This document shows, in pieces, positions 8,337 to 17,263 of a DNA stretch of 64,000 nt (position 1 is its first letter; each line of letters starts with the position of its first letter). The position numbers and the translations under genes were made by a program. The stretch is from Syntrophobacteraceae bacterium (lineage in GTDB: Bacteria; Desulfobacterota; Syntrophobacteria; Syntrophobacterales; Syntrophobacteraceae). Below the pieces are notes generated by a model. It saw only the letters and a program-made list of their open reading frames with translations. It did no database searches and had not been told where the DNA came from. The DNA is taken from assembly GCA_013314815.1 (NCBI GenBank), contig JABUEY010000003.1, forward strand, positions 1-64,000, given 5' to 3'.

Positions 8337-9582
8337 CGGTCAGACATCTCCATAAGATCTGCAAAGCCGTATGCACCGCACTGCCGCGAATGTCTTCGCG
8401 GTTCCCGCTGAACAGGTGCTTCTCGACTGTCTCTACCCGAGGAGTGACACACGCGATATAAACCGTTCCCACGGGCTTCACCGGGCTTCCCCCGCCGGGC
8501 CCGGCTATCCCCGTTACCGCCGCAGCAACCTCCGCCCCCGCCCGCACACGGGCGCCCCGAGCCATCTCCAGCGCCACGGGTTCGCTCACCGCCCCATGCA
8601 CTTCAATCAGTTCGCCGGGAACATCGAGCAAATCCATCTTGGCCCGGTTGCTGTAGGTCACAAAGCCCCGGTCAAAATAATCCGACGCTCCAGGAACGGA
8701 TGTCACCCGGGCGGAGAGCAGACCTCCCGTGCAGGATTCGGCCACGGCCATCCTCCAGCCGCTCTGCCTGAGCAGGCGCCCCACCACCTTCTCAAGAACG
8801 TCGTCACCATATCCGCTCACGTTGTGCGCGCCGATAAGGTCGACGACCTTTCTGCAGGCCTCGGCAAGCTGCCTTCGGCACTCGTCCTCCGATGCCCCCC
8901 TGGCAAACAAAGTCACCCAGTTTTCCCTGCCCTGCGGCAGGTACCCGATTTCCACACCCATGTGCCGGCAGTCGAGCTCCCTGAGCCGCCGCCCTATCTC
9001 GGACTCGAACAGCCCCTGCACCCGGACAACCTGCTTCAGATACACGTACCTGCCCGGAAAACGCTCCTCGAGATCGGGAATGACCATCTCCGAAAGAAGC
9101 ATCCTCATCTCCCCGGGAACTCCGGGCAAGAAGTAACAGGGCACCCCTTCGTGCTCCAGGAAAAACCCCGCCATCTCGAGGCCGATCTTGACGGCCCCCT
9201 CGGGCAGCTCAGCCAGCCTGGCCAGTTCGTCGGACCAGGCAAGCCTGCGTTCGGCAGCCCGCCCACGAAGCCACTGACAGTAATCCTCATCCGTTACCTG
9301 CGCGCGGCCAAAGGCCCGGGATGCCGCGGAACATGTCCGGTCGTCTTCCGTAGGTCCGAGCCCTCCCGTCACGATGAGAAACTGCGACCTCGAGACACTT
9401 TTTTCGAGTATCTCCGCAATTTCGTCCTCCCGGTCTCCCACCGTGACGATCCTGTCCAGGCGGAAGCCCTTCGATCGCAGCTCGGAAGCAATATGATGCG
9501 AATTCCCATTGGGTATGTCTCCCAGGAGAATCTCGTCTCCCACGGTAACCAGGGAACCGGTAACCTCAGCCCTCTTCTCCAT
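8311..9582 (-). CDS. cinA: CinA-family protein with NMN amidohydrolase domain
   Basis: A 423-residue two-domain protein. The N-terminal part is a MoCF/COG1058 domain (VTVGDEILLGDIPNGNSHHI and VTGGLGPTEDDRT), linked to ADP-ribose pyrophosphatase activity in the family. The C-terminal part is the CinA/PncC amidase domain with AESCTGGLLSARVTSVPGAS and VTGIAGPGGG, which deamidates nicotinamide mononucleotide to recycle NAD. It starts 1 nt after the larC stop and overlaps thpR at its end, so larC-cinA-thpR form one tight unit. Confidence 0.95.
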   Translation of the reverse strand: MEKRAEVTGSLVTVGDEILLGDIPNGNSHHIASELRSKGFRLDRIVTVGDREDEIAEILEKSVSRSQFLIVTGGLGPTEDDRTCSAASRAFGRAQVTDEDYCQWLRGRAAERRLAWSDELARLAELPEGAVKIGLEMAGFFLEHEGVPCYFLPGVPGEMRMLLSEMVIPDLEERFPGRYVYLKQVVRVQGLFESEIGRRLRELDCRHMGVEIGYLPQGRENWVTLFARGASEDECRRQLAEACRKVVDLIGAHNVSGYGDDVLEKVVGRLLRQSGWRMAVAESCTGGLLSARVTSVPGASDYFDRGFVTYSNRAKMDLLDVPGELIEVHGAVSEPVALEMARGARVRAGAEVAAAVTGIAGPGGGSPVKPVGTVYIACVTPRVETVEKHLFSGNREDIRGSAVHTALQILWRCLTDDSHIHCH

Positions 9583-9583
9583 C

Positions 9584-10795
9584 CTATACCTTCTCCCCCG
9601 GAGCCCGCAAACCTTGCCCTGCCTTTTCTTTCTCTTTCACCGCCGCCACCATGACATCCTCGTAAACCTTCCGTACCGGAATGCGGTATTCCCGAGCGAT
9701 CCGCCTGCAGTCTTCATATTCGGGAGTCACCCGCGTTTCTCCTCCCGGAAGAAAGGCCTGCTTGATCCGGCATGGCCCGTAAGGTGTCCCGATGCTCAGG
9801 ATCTGTCTGTCGAGTTCCACCCGCTTCACTTCCTGGATGCGCACACCGAGGGTGGTGGTTTCCCCGAGAATCAGATCGACGGTGCCGGCCTCGAGAGCGG
9901 GTTCGATGAGTGCGCGCAGCAGGATGCCGGGGCGGTTCTTTTTCATCTGGACAGGAACAAGGCCGACATCGAGGGCACCGAGTGCAAGCAGTTGATCCAT
10001 CACATAATTATACAACTCAGGGTTCATGTCATCTATACTGGTTTCCACCAGCAGCAGGTCTTTCCGGTGCAGCCCGGATCGGGCCGTTCCAATGAGCACC
10101 CTCAGCAGGTTCGGCGGGTTCTCCGCCGGATGCGTTCCCGTCCCGTACCCCGAGGCCAGAAGAGTCATATCAGGGACCGGGCCGAAGGATTCGGCCAGGG
10201 CCGCCAGTATTGCGGCTCCCGTGGGAGTCACGAGCTCCCGTTCGATGCCGCTGTCGTATACGGGCACCCCCTCCAGCAGCACAACGACGGCGGGAGCCGG
10301 AACCGGCAGAACTCCATGTTGAGTCTTCACAAAGCCACGGCCGACGGGTATGCGCGATGCACACACGCGGTCCGTGCCCAGGTGATACAGGCCGGCCGCC
10401 GTGCCGATGATATCGAGGATGGAGTCGAGGGCACCCACCTCGTGGAAATGGACTCGAGAAGGCGGGATATCGTGGACGCGAGCCTCCGCCCGGGCAAGCA
10501 CATCGAAGACGGCCAGGCTGTGTTCCTTCACTCGAGGCTCAAGTCGGCTCTCCTCGATCAGGCTGCATATGTCGGCGTAGGAACGTGCGGGCTGGTGGTG
10601 TTCGACGGAGATCTTTACACGAGTGCCGGCGATGGAGCCCCGTTTTTCCTTTTGAACATGAACGGCATACCCCCCGAGCCGGACCTTCTTGAAATCATCC
10701 AGAAGAACATCCAGGGGCAGTCCGGCATCGAGGAGGGCTCCCAGGATCATATCCCCGCTGATGCCCGAAAAACAGTCGAAATAAGCTATTTTCAT
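9584..10795 (-). CDS. larC: Nickel insertion protein LarC
   Basis: A CTP-dependent cyclometallase that inserts Ni into pyridinium-3,5-bisthiocarboxylic acid mononucleotide to make the nickel-pincer cofactor of lactate racemase and related enzymes. The 403-residue protein starts MKIAYFDCFSGISGDMILGA, the family N-terminus. It has the conserved internal TPTGAAILAALAESFG and VETSIDDMNPELYNYVMDQL. In lactobacilli larC is split by a programmed frameshift, but here it is one uninterrupted frame. larB, larE and larA are not in the window, so the recipient enzyme is unknown. Twelve more codons are open upstream but lack a better ribosome site. Confidence 0.93.
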   Translation of the reverse strand: MKIAYFDCFSGISGDMILGALLDAGLPLDVLLDDFKKVRLGGYAVHVQKEKRGSIAGTRVKISVEHHQPARSYADICSLIEESRLEPRVKEHSLAVFDVLARAEARVHDIPPSRVHFHEVGALDSILDIIGTAAGLYHLGTDRVCASRIPVGRGFVKTQHGVLPVPAPAVVVLLEGVPVYDSGIERELVTPTGAAILAALAESFGPVPDMTLLASGYGTGTHPAENPPNLLRVLIGTARSGLHRKDLLLVETSIDDMNPELYNYVMDQLLALGALDVGLVPVQMKKNRPGILLRALIEPALEAGTVDLILGETTTLGVRIQEVKRVELDRQILSIGTPYGPCRIKQAFLPGGETRVTPEYEDCRRIAREYRIPVRKVYEDVMVAAVKEKEKAGQGLRAPGEKV

Positions 10796-10948
10796 CGCAC
10801 GTCCTGCGGCGGACTCCATGCCGGGCTGCATACCCGAAGGGATGTTCGACGACTCAATGTCTTGAAAACTTCCTATTTTCCCCGCAGGCTGGGATTCTAC
10901 TTTCTCACACCCGGGGGGTCAAGGTTTAGGTTCATCGTTATCGAGCTC

Positions 10949-10977
10949 TTGACAGAGTGTGGCGCCGGTGATAAGTT
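10949..10977 (+). promoter_or_regulatory. Candidate tRNA promoter
   Basis: A perfect TTGACA lies upstream of the first tRNA-Ser. A -10-like GATAAG or TAAGTT follows at 15-17 nt. The start point would lie about 30 nt before the tRNA. The -35 is convincing and the -10 weaker. Confidence 0.5.
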
Positions 10978-11013
10978 GACGAACTCCAGAAAGCTTGATT
11001 CCAGCGGCGCTTT

Positions 11014-11106
11014 GGAGGGATGGCCGAGTGGTTTAAGGCGGCGGTCTTGAAAACCGTTGTTCCGTTAGCAGCGGGACCGTGGGTTCGAATCCTACTCCCT
11101 CCGCCA
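11014..11106 (+). tRNA. tRNA-Ser (anticodon TGA)
   Basis: A class II tRNA with a 7-bp acceptor stem GGAGGGA/TCCCTCC. The anticodon loop CTTGAAA gives anticodon TGA, there is a long variable arm, the T loop is GGTTCGAATCC and the CCA end is encoded. It reads UCA and other UCN codons. Confidence 0.97.
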
Positions 11107-11122
11107 TCGCATAGAGTGTTAC

Positions 11123-11216
11123 GGAGAGATGGCCGAGTCGGCTGAAGGCGCTCGCCTGCTAAGCGAGTGTAGGGTCAAAAGCTCTACCGAGGGTTCGAAT
11201 CCCTCTCTCTCCGCCA
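11123..11216 (+). tRNA. tRNA-Ser (anticodon GCT)
   Basis: A second class II serine tRNA 16 nt downstream. The acceptor stem is GGAGAGA/TCTCTCC, the anticodon stem-loop CTCGC-CTGCTAA-GCGAG gives GCT, the variable arm is long and CCA is encoded. It reads AGC and AGU. It is probably cotranscribed with the previous tRNA. Confidence 0.97.
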
Positions 11217-11229
11217 TTCGAATCGATCG

Positions 11230-11266
11230 AAGGGTGACTCCTGATGCTCCGTGGGTCACCCTTTTT
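11230..11266 (+). terminator. Rho-independent terminator after the tRNA-Ser pair
   Basis: AAGGGTGAC pairs perfectly with GTCACCCTT across a 16-nt loop and is followed by a T-run. It lies 14 nt beyond the second tRNA. Confidence 0.85.
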
Positions 11267-11424
11267 CCTTTCGACACCCCCATCGAGAGAAAGATAGAAA
11301 CCGTTAGGAAGTGAGTGTTCCGCGGATAGGATCGGTCCGCCGTAAAGGGTTGGCCCGGCGTAAAGCCGTTGCACAGTAAATGGATTTTCAAGGGGCGCGG
11401 CGTAGGAAATGCCTTCCGGCGCGA

Positions 11425-11853
11425 TCATTCATCCTCGGTGCGAACCTTCTTCGATCTCCGGCGTTTCAGGATGCCGCGGTGTTTCTTGGCCTCGATGCGG
11501 CGCAGTTTCGCCGTTCTGCTGACTCGAGTCTTCCTCCGGACAGCCACTTCCTTCAACGCTTCACGCAGCAATTCGACGAATCGCTCGACCGCCGTCTCCC
11601 TGTTGGCCCACTGGCTTGGCGTCTGCCCGCACACCACGCGGATAACCCCGTCTTTGCCCACGCGGCTCCCCAAACGGTTCATGATCAGCTCTTTGTCTTC
11701 CGGTGAAAGACTCGGTGAACCGGCCACATCAAACCGCAGCGTAATGCGGGTGCTCACCTTGTTGACGTGCTGGCCTCCCGGTCCACCGCTGCGGGACGCA
11801 GTGAATGTGAGTTCTTCTTCCGGAATGGAAACACGATCCGATACCTTTAACAT
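11425..11853 (-). CDS. arfB: Alternative ribosome-rescue factor ArfB
   Basis: A codon-independent peptidyl-tRNA hydrolase that frees stalled ribosomes. The 142-residue protein has the catalytic GGQ in SRSGGPGGQHVNKVSTRI. Its basic C-terminal tail (RRIEAKKHRGILKRRRSKK) inserts into the empty mRNA channel. The ATG after GAGGAG was preferred to a position 18 codons upstream because homologues begin with this segment. The gene diverges from the truncated histidine kinase, and the upstream frame of that kinase is antisense to it. Confidence 0.93.
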   Translation of the reverse strand: MLKVSDRVSIPEEELTFTASRSGGPGGQHVNKVSTRITLRFDVAGSPSLSPEDKELIMNRLGSRVGKDGVIRVVCGQTPSQWANRETAVERFVELLREALKEVAVRRKTRVSRTAKLRRIEAKKHRGILKRRRSKKVRTEDE

Positions 11854-11917
11854 TTTCGGACTCCTCGACCGGCGTCGAAAATATCCCCGGTCCGGCACAG
11901 AATACACAACCGTTCAG

Positions 11918-13654
11918 ATGCGTGCACGCAGGAATCCACCAAGGCATCTATTCCAGTCGAACCGGGCTTCGCGGTTGGAGGAGATGAATCGAGATCCGGG
12001 GCTGATGGAGCGCAGCGACATCAGGATATTCGAAGGGAAGCCTTTTTTCGTGGTTATGCGCCGTGCTGAAACCATGGAAGAATCCTGCCTGAGATGCCAC
12101 GGAGATCCCGCGAAGGCTCCTGCCGACCTGGTAAAAGTTTACGGAGAGGACAGAAGCTTTCACCGGAAGGTGGGAGAGGCGGTCTCCGCCATTTCCATCC
12201 GTATTCCTCTTTCCACCGCGTACGCCCAGGCCGATGTGTCGGCATGGAAGCTTTCAGGGCTTCTGTTTCTGGCCATGTCCCTTTTCCTGGTTGCTTCCTT
12301 GTGGTTGAACAGTCGACTGGTTCTTTCCCCCCTGTCTCTCATTCGACGAAAGGCGCAGCAGATTGCAGAATCCGACGTTCATTTGGGAGAAGAAATCCCT
12401 GTACCCTCCGGCAGGGAACTCGGCGAACTGACGGCCGCCTTCAACAGGATGTCCATCAAGCTGCGCAAGAGCAGAGACGACCTTGAAAACCGGGTGATCG
12501 AAAGGACGGCGGAAATGAGGATGGCCATCGGCAACCTGGCTGGAGGCATAGCCCATGACTTCAACAACCTGCTGGGAATCATCATGGGCAACTGTGAAAT
12601 GGCACTCCTGGATACGTCCGTGAACACGATCGTGCAACAGCACCTCGAGCAGATCGCCAGGGCGAGCCGACGGGCGAAGAACATCGTGAAACAGATCCTG
12701 GCATTCAGTCGCAAGAGCGACGCCGGCCGGACCATAGTGGATATCCGGTGGATTATCGACGAAACCGTCGGACTCCTGAAGTTCTCGACGACTCAACAGA
12801 TCGACATCCGCTGGAACGCAAGAGCCAAGGGCGTAAACACGGCCATTCTTGCGGATCCGAACCAGATCCAGCAGGCGCTTCTGAACCTGTGCACCAATTC
12901 CATCCACGCCATGCGTGACAGGAAGGGAATCCTCGAAATCGGACTCGATGTCGTGGACCTGACCGAGTCGAACACTCCCGCCGGACTCAAGGCGGAACCC
13001 GGTTCCTACGTCAAGATCCGTGTGAGCGATACCGGCCATGGGATAAGCGATGAGATCCTGCCGCGCATATTCGATCCATATTTCACGACGAAGGAAAGAT
13101 CGGAGGGGACCGGCCTGGGACTTTCGGTGGTCGAGGGGATCGTGAAAAGCCACAATGGCGCCATCCAGGTCAGGAGTCAGCCGGGCAGCGGTACGGTATT
13201 CGATATCTTCCTGCCTGGACCGCAGGTTCCGATCCCTGCGCAGAAAGGCGAGAAACCTGTGGATCCGGCAAAGGAACACCATTCCATCCTCATCGTTGAC
13301 GATGAGAAAGAGCTGCTCGCAGCTCTGAAATCAATGCTGGAACACCTGGGTTACCTGGTTGCGGCGGCGTCGGGAGCTTCCCAGGCGATGGAAATCTTCA
13401 GGAAGAAACCCGAGACCTTCGATCTGGTCATCACCGATCACGACATGCCCGGAACAATGGGTTCCGAACTTGCCCTGCAGATTGCGCGGGTGAGAAGCGA
13501 CGTGCCGATCATCCTGTGCACCGGGCATCTGGGAGACGCCCTCGTCGATCAACTGCGGGATAAAGGCATTCGCAGTGTCCTGCTGAAACCCTTTTCCCTG
13601 AGACAACTCGCCGCGGAAGTCGAGAAAGTGCTGCATGGAGAAAAGGGGGAGTGA
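11918..13654 (+). CDS. Hybrid histidine kinase with Tll0287-like (DUF3365) domain, 5'-truncated
   Basis: Recognisable parts in order are the C-terminal half of a Tll0287-like sensor domain with a heme-type CLRCH motif, and a membrane segment near residues 108-130. A HAMP-like linker, a HisKA box (GGIAHDFNNLLGIIMGNCEM), a HATPase domain (DTGHGISDEILPRIFDPYF, GTGLGLSVVEGIV) and a receiver domain with phospho-Asp in LVITDHDMPG follow. Full-length relatives have an N-terminal membrane anchor and about 100 more sensor residues before CxxCH. Here similarity begins near 11880, at the start of divergent arfB. The first ATG has no ribosome site. The gene may be decayed or use a start inside arfB antisense sequence. 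The kinase and receiver parts are intact. Confidence 0.75.
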   Translation: MRARRNPPRHLFQSNRASRLEEMNRDPGLMERSDIRIFEGKPFFVVMRRAETMEESCLRCHGDPAKAPADLVKVYGEDRSFHRKVGEAVSAISIRIPLSTAYAQADVSAWKLSGLLFLAMSLFLVASLWLNSRLVLSPLSLIRRKAQQIAESDVHLGEEIPVPSGRELGELTAAFNRMSIKLRKSRDDLENRVIERTAEMRMAIGNLAGGIAHDFNNLLGIIMGNCEMALLDTSVNTIVQQHLEQIARASRRAKNIVKQILAFSRKSDAGRTIVDIRWIIDETVGLLKFSTTQQIDIRWNARAKGVNTAILADPNQIQQALLNLCTNSIHAMRDRKGILEIGLDVVDLTESNTPAGLKAEPGSYVKIRVSDTGHGISDEILPRIFDPYFTTKERSEGTGLGLSVVEGIVKSHNGAIQVRSQPGSGTVFDIFLPGPQVPIPAQKGEKPVDPAKEHHSILIVDDEKELLAALKSMLEHLGYLVAAASGASQAMEIFRKKPETFDLVITDHDMPGTMGSELALQIARVRSDVPIILCTGHLGDALVDQLRDKGIRSVLLKPFSLRQLAAEVEKVLHGEKGE

Positions 13655-13762
13655 AACGGGACGGGTAGCCTGGATAAGCCGGTGTATCCGCTGAAGCTTT
13701 CGGGAGCTTGCCGGAATACCCGATTCGCCTGCGGACCAGGGCCTCCCCTTGCGGCGAACGGT

Positions 13763-15415
13763 TTACAGTGCAGGGTCGCGGAACAGGGTTTTGCCTTCGA
13801 ACAGGGTGAGCAGAATCCTGGTCTCGTGGATTTCCAGGGGATCGCTTTCAAGAAGGTTCCTGTCCAGAACGACCAGGTCCGCCTGCTTTCCGGTCTCGAT
13901 GGAGCCGCTCACCTTTTCGTCGAAGCTTGCATAGGCGCAGTTGCGGGTGTGGCAGACGATCATGTCTTCCAGGTCCACCCGTTCCTCCGGAATAAAGACC
14001 TTTCTTGAACCGCCTTCCACGGCCAGCCTGGTTACCCCCGTTCTTATGGCCGTCAGGGGATTGAACGTGGCGAACCTGCCGCTGAACGGCCAGTCGCTGC
14101 CGCATGCCACAACGGCCCCCGATTCGAGGAAGCTCCGGATGCGGTAGAGTTGCGCGTACCTGGCCTTGCCGAGCATCCGCAGGGTGACGGCTTCGGAATG
14201 GTCCTCCTCGTAGAACCACGCAGGCTGGAAGTTGGCGACGACTCCCAGTTTTCGGAAGCGGGGGATATCATCGGGGTGGCACAGGTCCAGGTGGACGATC
14301 TGGTGGCGGGAATCTCGAAGTCCGTTGACGCTTGCGGCGTGTTCGAACCCATCGAGAGCCATTCTTACGGCTCCATCGCCTATGGCATGGATGTGCACCT
14401 GGAATCCCTGCCGGTCGAGCTTTTCGACGGTCCGCCGGAACTCATCTTCAGCCCACAGGGGTTCTCCGCGAAAGTTCGGCCGGTCCGCATAAGGTCGAAT
14501 GAGAAAAGCCGTGTGTCCCTCGATGACCCCGTCGAGAAAGATCTTCACCGATCGCGGCTTCAGCAGCCGATGGTGAAACTCTCTGCTCATTTGCACAAGC
14601 CGGGAAAACTCCCGGGAATCCATTCCGGGTTCGCACAATATGGATGCGCTTGTACGCAGGAGGAGCCGGCCGCTCCGGTGGAGCGCCGCGTATGTTTCCA
14701 GGATATCCTCATCGACCATGGCATCGTGGACGGCCACGATACCCAGCCTGCCCGCCTCTTCCATGAAAAGCCTCATCCCCGCTGTTCTTTCCTGCAGCGT
14801 CGCGGGCGGATACAGGTCCTCGGCGAGTTTCATGGCCGACCATTCGCGCAGAGTTCCCGAAGGCTCCATAGAGGCGGCATAGCGTTCGATGAGTCCACCC
14901 GGAGGATCGGGAGTGCTCCCTGTAATCCCGGCGGCTTCCAGGACCATTGAATTCACCCAGAGAGAATGCCCGTCCACGGCTTTCAGCATCACGGGGCGAT
15001 CGGGAACGATCCGGTCAAGATGGATCCTGTCAGGACCCTGGGGCGGAAAGCCATCGTGTATCCAGCCGCTCCCCCGAATAACGGGAAGTTCCGGGTGGCT
15101 GCGGGCGTACGTGCGGATCGTGTCCAGGCAGGATTCAAGGGTCTCGATGCCCGCCAGGGAGCAGCCGTTGAAATCCAGTCCTCCCAGCACAGGGTGCAGG
15201 TGCGCGTCGTGAAATCCGGGCAGGACGGTCCTGCCGGCAAGATCGATGACCTCCGTGTTCGAGCCGATAAACGGTTTCATCTCATGGTCGGAGCCCACGC
15301 AGACAATGCGGTCTCTCGAAACGGCGACGGCTTCGGCTTTCCGGCCTTCTCCGTCGGCCGTGTAGACGATCCCGTTGTTCAAAACAAGATCAGCGTGAAT
15401 CCGTAAAGATTTCAT
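13763..15415 (-). CDS. Amidohydrolase family protein (YtcJ-like)
   Basis: A 550-residue metal-dependent hydrolase of the amidohydrolase superfamily, subgroup 3. The N-terminal beta-sandwich strand VLNNGIVYTADG is followed by the metal-binding HxH in VLPGFHDAHLHPVLGG. Later come a His-rich IHAIGDGAVRMAL, HLDLCHPDD and the late catalytic Asp in VVACGSDWPF. Relatives hydrolyse N-substituted formamides or other amides, and the substrate here cannot be told. It has its own ribosome site (AGGACACCTG before ATG) and stands alone between the kinase and the ATPase-GNAT gene. Confidence 0.87.
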   Translation of the reverse strand: MKSLRIHADLVLNNGIVYTADGEGRKAEAVAVSRDRIVCVGSDHEMKPFIGSNTEVIDLAGRTVLPGFHDAHLHPVLGGLDFNGCSLAGIETLESCLDTIRTYARSHPELPVIRGSGWIHDGFPPQGPDRIHLDRIVPDRPVMLKAVDGHSLWVNSMVLEAAGITGSTPDPPGGLIERYAASMEPSGTLREWSAMKLAEDLYPPATLQERTAGMRLFMEEAGRLGIVAVHDAMVDEDILETYAALHRSGRLLLRTSASILCEPGMDSREFSRLVQMSREFHHRLLKPRSVKIFLDGVIEGHTAFLIRPYADRPNFRGEPLWAEDEFRRTVEKLDRQGFQVHIHAIGDGAVRMALDGFEHAASVNGLRDSRHQIVHLDLCHPDDIPRFRKLGVVANFQPAWFYEEDHSEAVTLRMLGKARYAQLYRIRSFLESGAVVACGSDWPFSGRFATFNPLTAIRTGVTRLAVEGGSRKVFIPEERVDLEDMIVCHTRNCAYASFDEKVSGSIETGKQADLVVLDRNLLESDPLEIHETRILLTLFEGKTLFRDPAL

Positions 15416-15545
15416 CAGGTGTCCTGAAGCCTTCGCTGCCCGGTTCGGCGTGAGGAACGTTTACAGGGGCCGAGTTGGAGCGGAGGACGGGTTGCCCGCG
15501 GTCGTCGGCCCCCAGGCGGCACGAAGCGCAAGGACCTTTCCGCGA

Positions 15546-17054
15546 CTAAAGGGACGCGTTTGGATCATGCGCGCGGATGTAGGCCAGGATCTCTCCGGCC
15601 ATATCCGTGTGTACCATGACCCGGTCATAATCGAAGGGAACATTGTTGAGGTACTGAAGAACCAGGCAGTCTCCCGTGGATTCCCGCGGCATGATCCCGG
15701 AAAAGAAGAAATCCATCTTTTCGAACTCGGAAACCAGGAAGAAGGTAGCAGGGTCTTCGAGGTTCAGAAAGAGTTCGATGGCGGCCATCTGGTCGAGGCA
15801 AAGCTCCCTGACCGTGCGCTTTATCTCCCTCATGATGTCCCTGCCATAGCGAACCACCGTGATCCCAGCGTTGCCTTCCGATTCCACGATGTCCGTTTCG
15901 AGTATCGATCCCTCTTTTGCAAGCGCGGGTTCGCGCGTCTCCGGAACGGCAAAGTGGTGTCTTGCGTGGATGTTCGCGTAGAGTTTCTCGATCATGCCCC
16001 GGTGATGGGCGGGAGGGTAAAGGATCAGCGGCTCGGGATCTTCCAGGTACTTGAAGCTGAGAACCACGCTGATCCGCTGGAGGTTCTCACCCGGTATGCC
16101 CTTGAACTTCCATGTGGCAGGGCTCGTCGCCAGCTGTATACCGCAGTCGTTGATTCCCATGCCGACCATGACGCGCTGAGTGAAGACGTGGTTGGTTACG
16201 GCGTAGGTATAGATGCCGCAGAGCCTGTGCTGCTTGGGGACATTGTAGAGGAAGTCGCACAGCCGTTTCATGCACCCCTGACCCCGGTATTCCTCGTTCA
16301 CGAAGATAAAGGTCAGCTCGGCCGTCCTGGCTCCGGGATACGGGTAGAGCAGGGCCGCGTGTCCCATGAAGCGATTGTCTTCCGTTACGGCCACTGCCGA
16401 GATCATCCGCCCGTTCCTGTTCATCTCGATGATGACTTCCGGATAGTAGATGTGATCTTCGAAGAAGGTGTAACCGTGAGACTTGTAGGCGCAGCGTGAG
16501 ATCTCGATGGCCTCGTCGGGTTCCATCAGGCGCACCGTGTAAGGTATCTTTTCCTTGATGACGGCCGGGGCACTCCCGGGAAATTCCTGTACCGAGAACA
16601 ACTCGGCGTCTTCCGCCGCCGTCTTTCCTCCTTCCAGGTACTTGACCAGGCGGGTTTCCTTGCCTTCGGCCCCAAGGTTCAGGAACTCGACCTCGTCCAT
16701 GAGTTCCTTCATGAGGAAGATTCCCATGCCCCTCTCCGATCTTTCGTCCATACACGCGTCGGGATTGTAAGCCGCCACACGACGGGGATCGAAGGGAATG
16801 CCTTTCTCCTTGATAATAATCCTGAGGCCGCCGGGAATGTGTTCGCAAATGATATCGAACGTGTCGCTTTCGGCGGATTCATAAGCGTGTTCGACAACAT
16901 TGGTGACCGCTTCTTCGAGTACCAGTTCGATCTGCCGGAGATCCACTCCGGTGAACCCGTATTTGGTGGCTGCCTCACGCACGCAGCCCTGAACGATCCC
17001 AAGATACGAAATATCACTGGGAATCGTCAACTTGAGGAAGTCCCGCCTGCCCAT
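15546..17054 (-). CDS. RsbW-like ATPase fused to GNAT acetyltransferase domain
   Basis: A 502-residue fusion. Residues 1-135 are an anti-sigma-type HATPase (HATPase_c_2) with the N box ELVLEEAVTNVVEHAY and the G box GMGIFLMKELMDEV. The middle holds a GNAT domain (about residues 165-320) with the acetyl-CoA loop EEYRGQGCMKRL. The C-terminal 180 residues are not assigned. RsbW-type ATPases act as serine kinases or partner-switching anti-sigma factors, so the protein may link an acetylation signal to such a switch. No anti-anti-sigma partner gene is adjacent. GGAGG lies 6 nt before the ATG. Confidence 0.8.
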   Translation of the reverse strand: MGRRDFLKLTIPSDISYLGIVQGCVREAATKYGFTGVDLRQIELVLEEAVTNVVEHAYESAESDTFDIICEHIPGGLRIIIKEKGIPFDPRRVAAYNPDACMDERSERGMGIFLMKELMDEVEFLNLGAEGKETRLVKYLEGGKTAAEDAELFSVQEFPGSAPAVIKEKIPYTVRLMEPDEAIEISRCAYKSHGYTFFEDHIYYPEVIIEMNRNGRMISAVAVTEDNRFMGHAALLYPYPGARTAELTFIFVNEEYRGQGCMKRLCDFLYNVPKQHRLCGIYTYAVTNHVFTQRVMVGMGINDCGIQLATSPATWKFKGIPGENLQRISVVLSFKYLEDPEPLILYPPAHHRGMIEKLYANIHARHHFAVPETREPALAKEGSILETDIVESEGNAGITVVRYGRDIMREIKRTVRELCLDQMAAIELFLNLEDPATFFLVSEFEKMDFFFSGIMPRESTGDCLVLQYLNNVPFDYDRVMVHTDMAGEILAYIRAHDPNASL

Positions 17055-17263
17055 GCATCACCTCCACATCTGAACCCGTGCCGATCCGAAGCTCGGCGGT
17101 TCCAAGCAAGAAACCCGGGCGACTGCGCCGTTCCCGGTCTGACCCTGTCTGCCGTGCAAGAAAACAGGAAGGGATTATGGAACCAAGACGCCCGGAAGTC
17201 AACCAAGCCGGAAGAACTCCAGGGCGTTTCGTCGAGTGGAATACGGACGTGGGAAGAGACTGG

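Noticed and set aside
8371-11050. Two long plus-strand frames opposite cinA and larC
   Set aside because: Pro/His/Arg-rich shadows without motifs; the minus-strand genes are certain.
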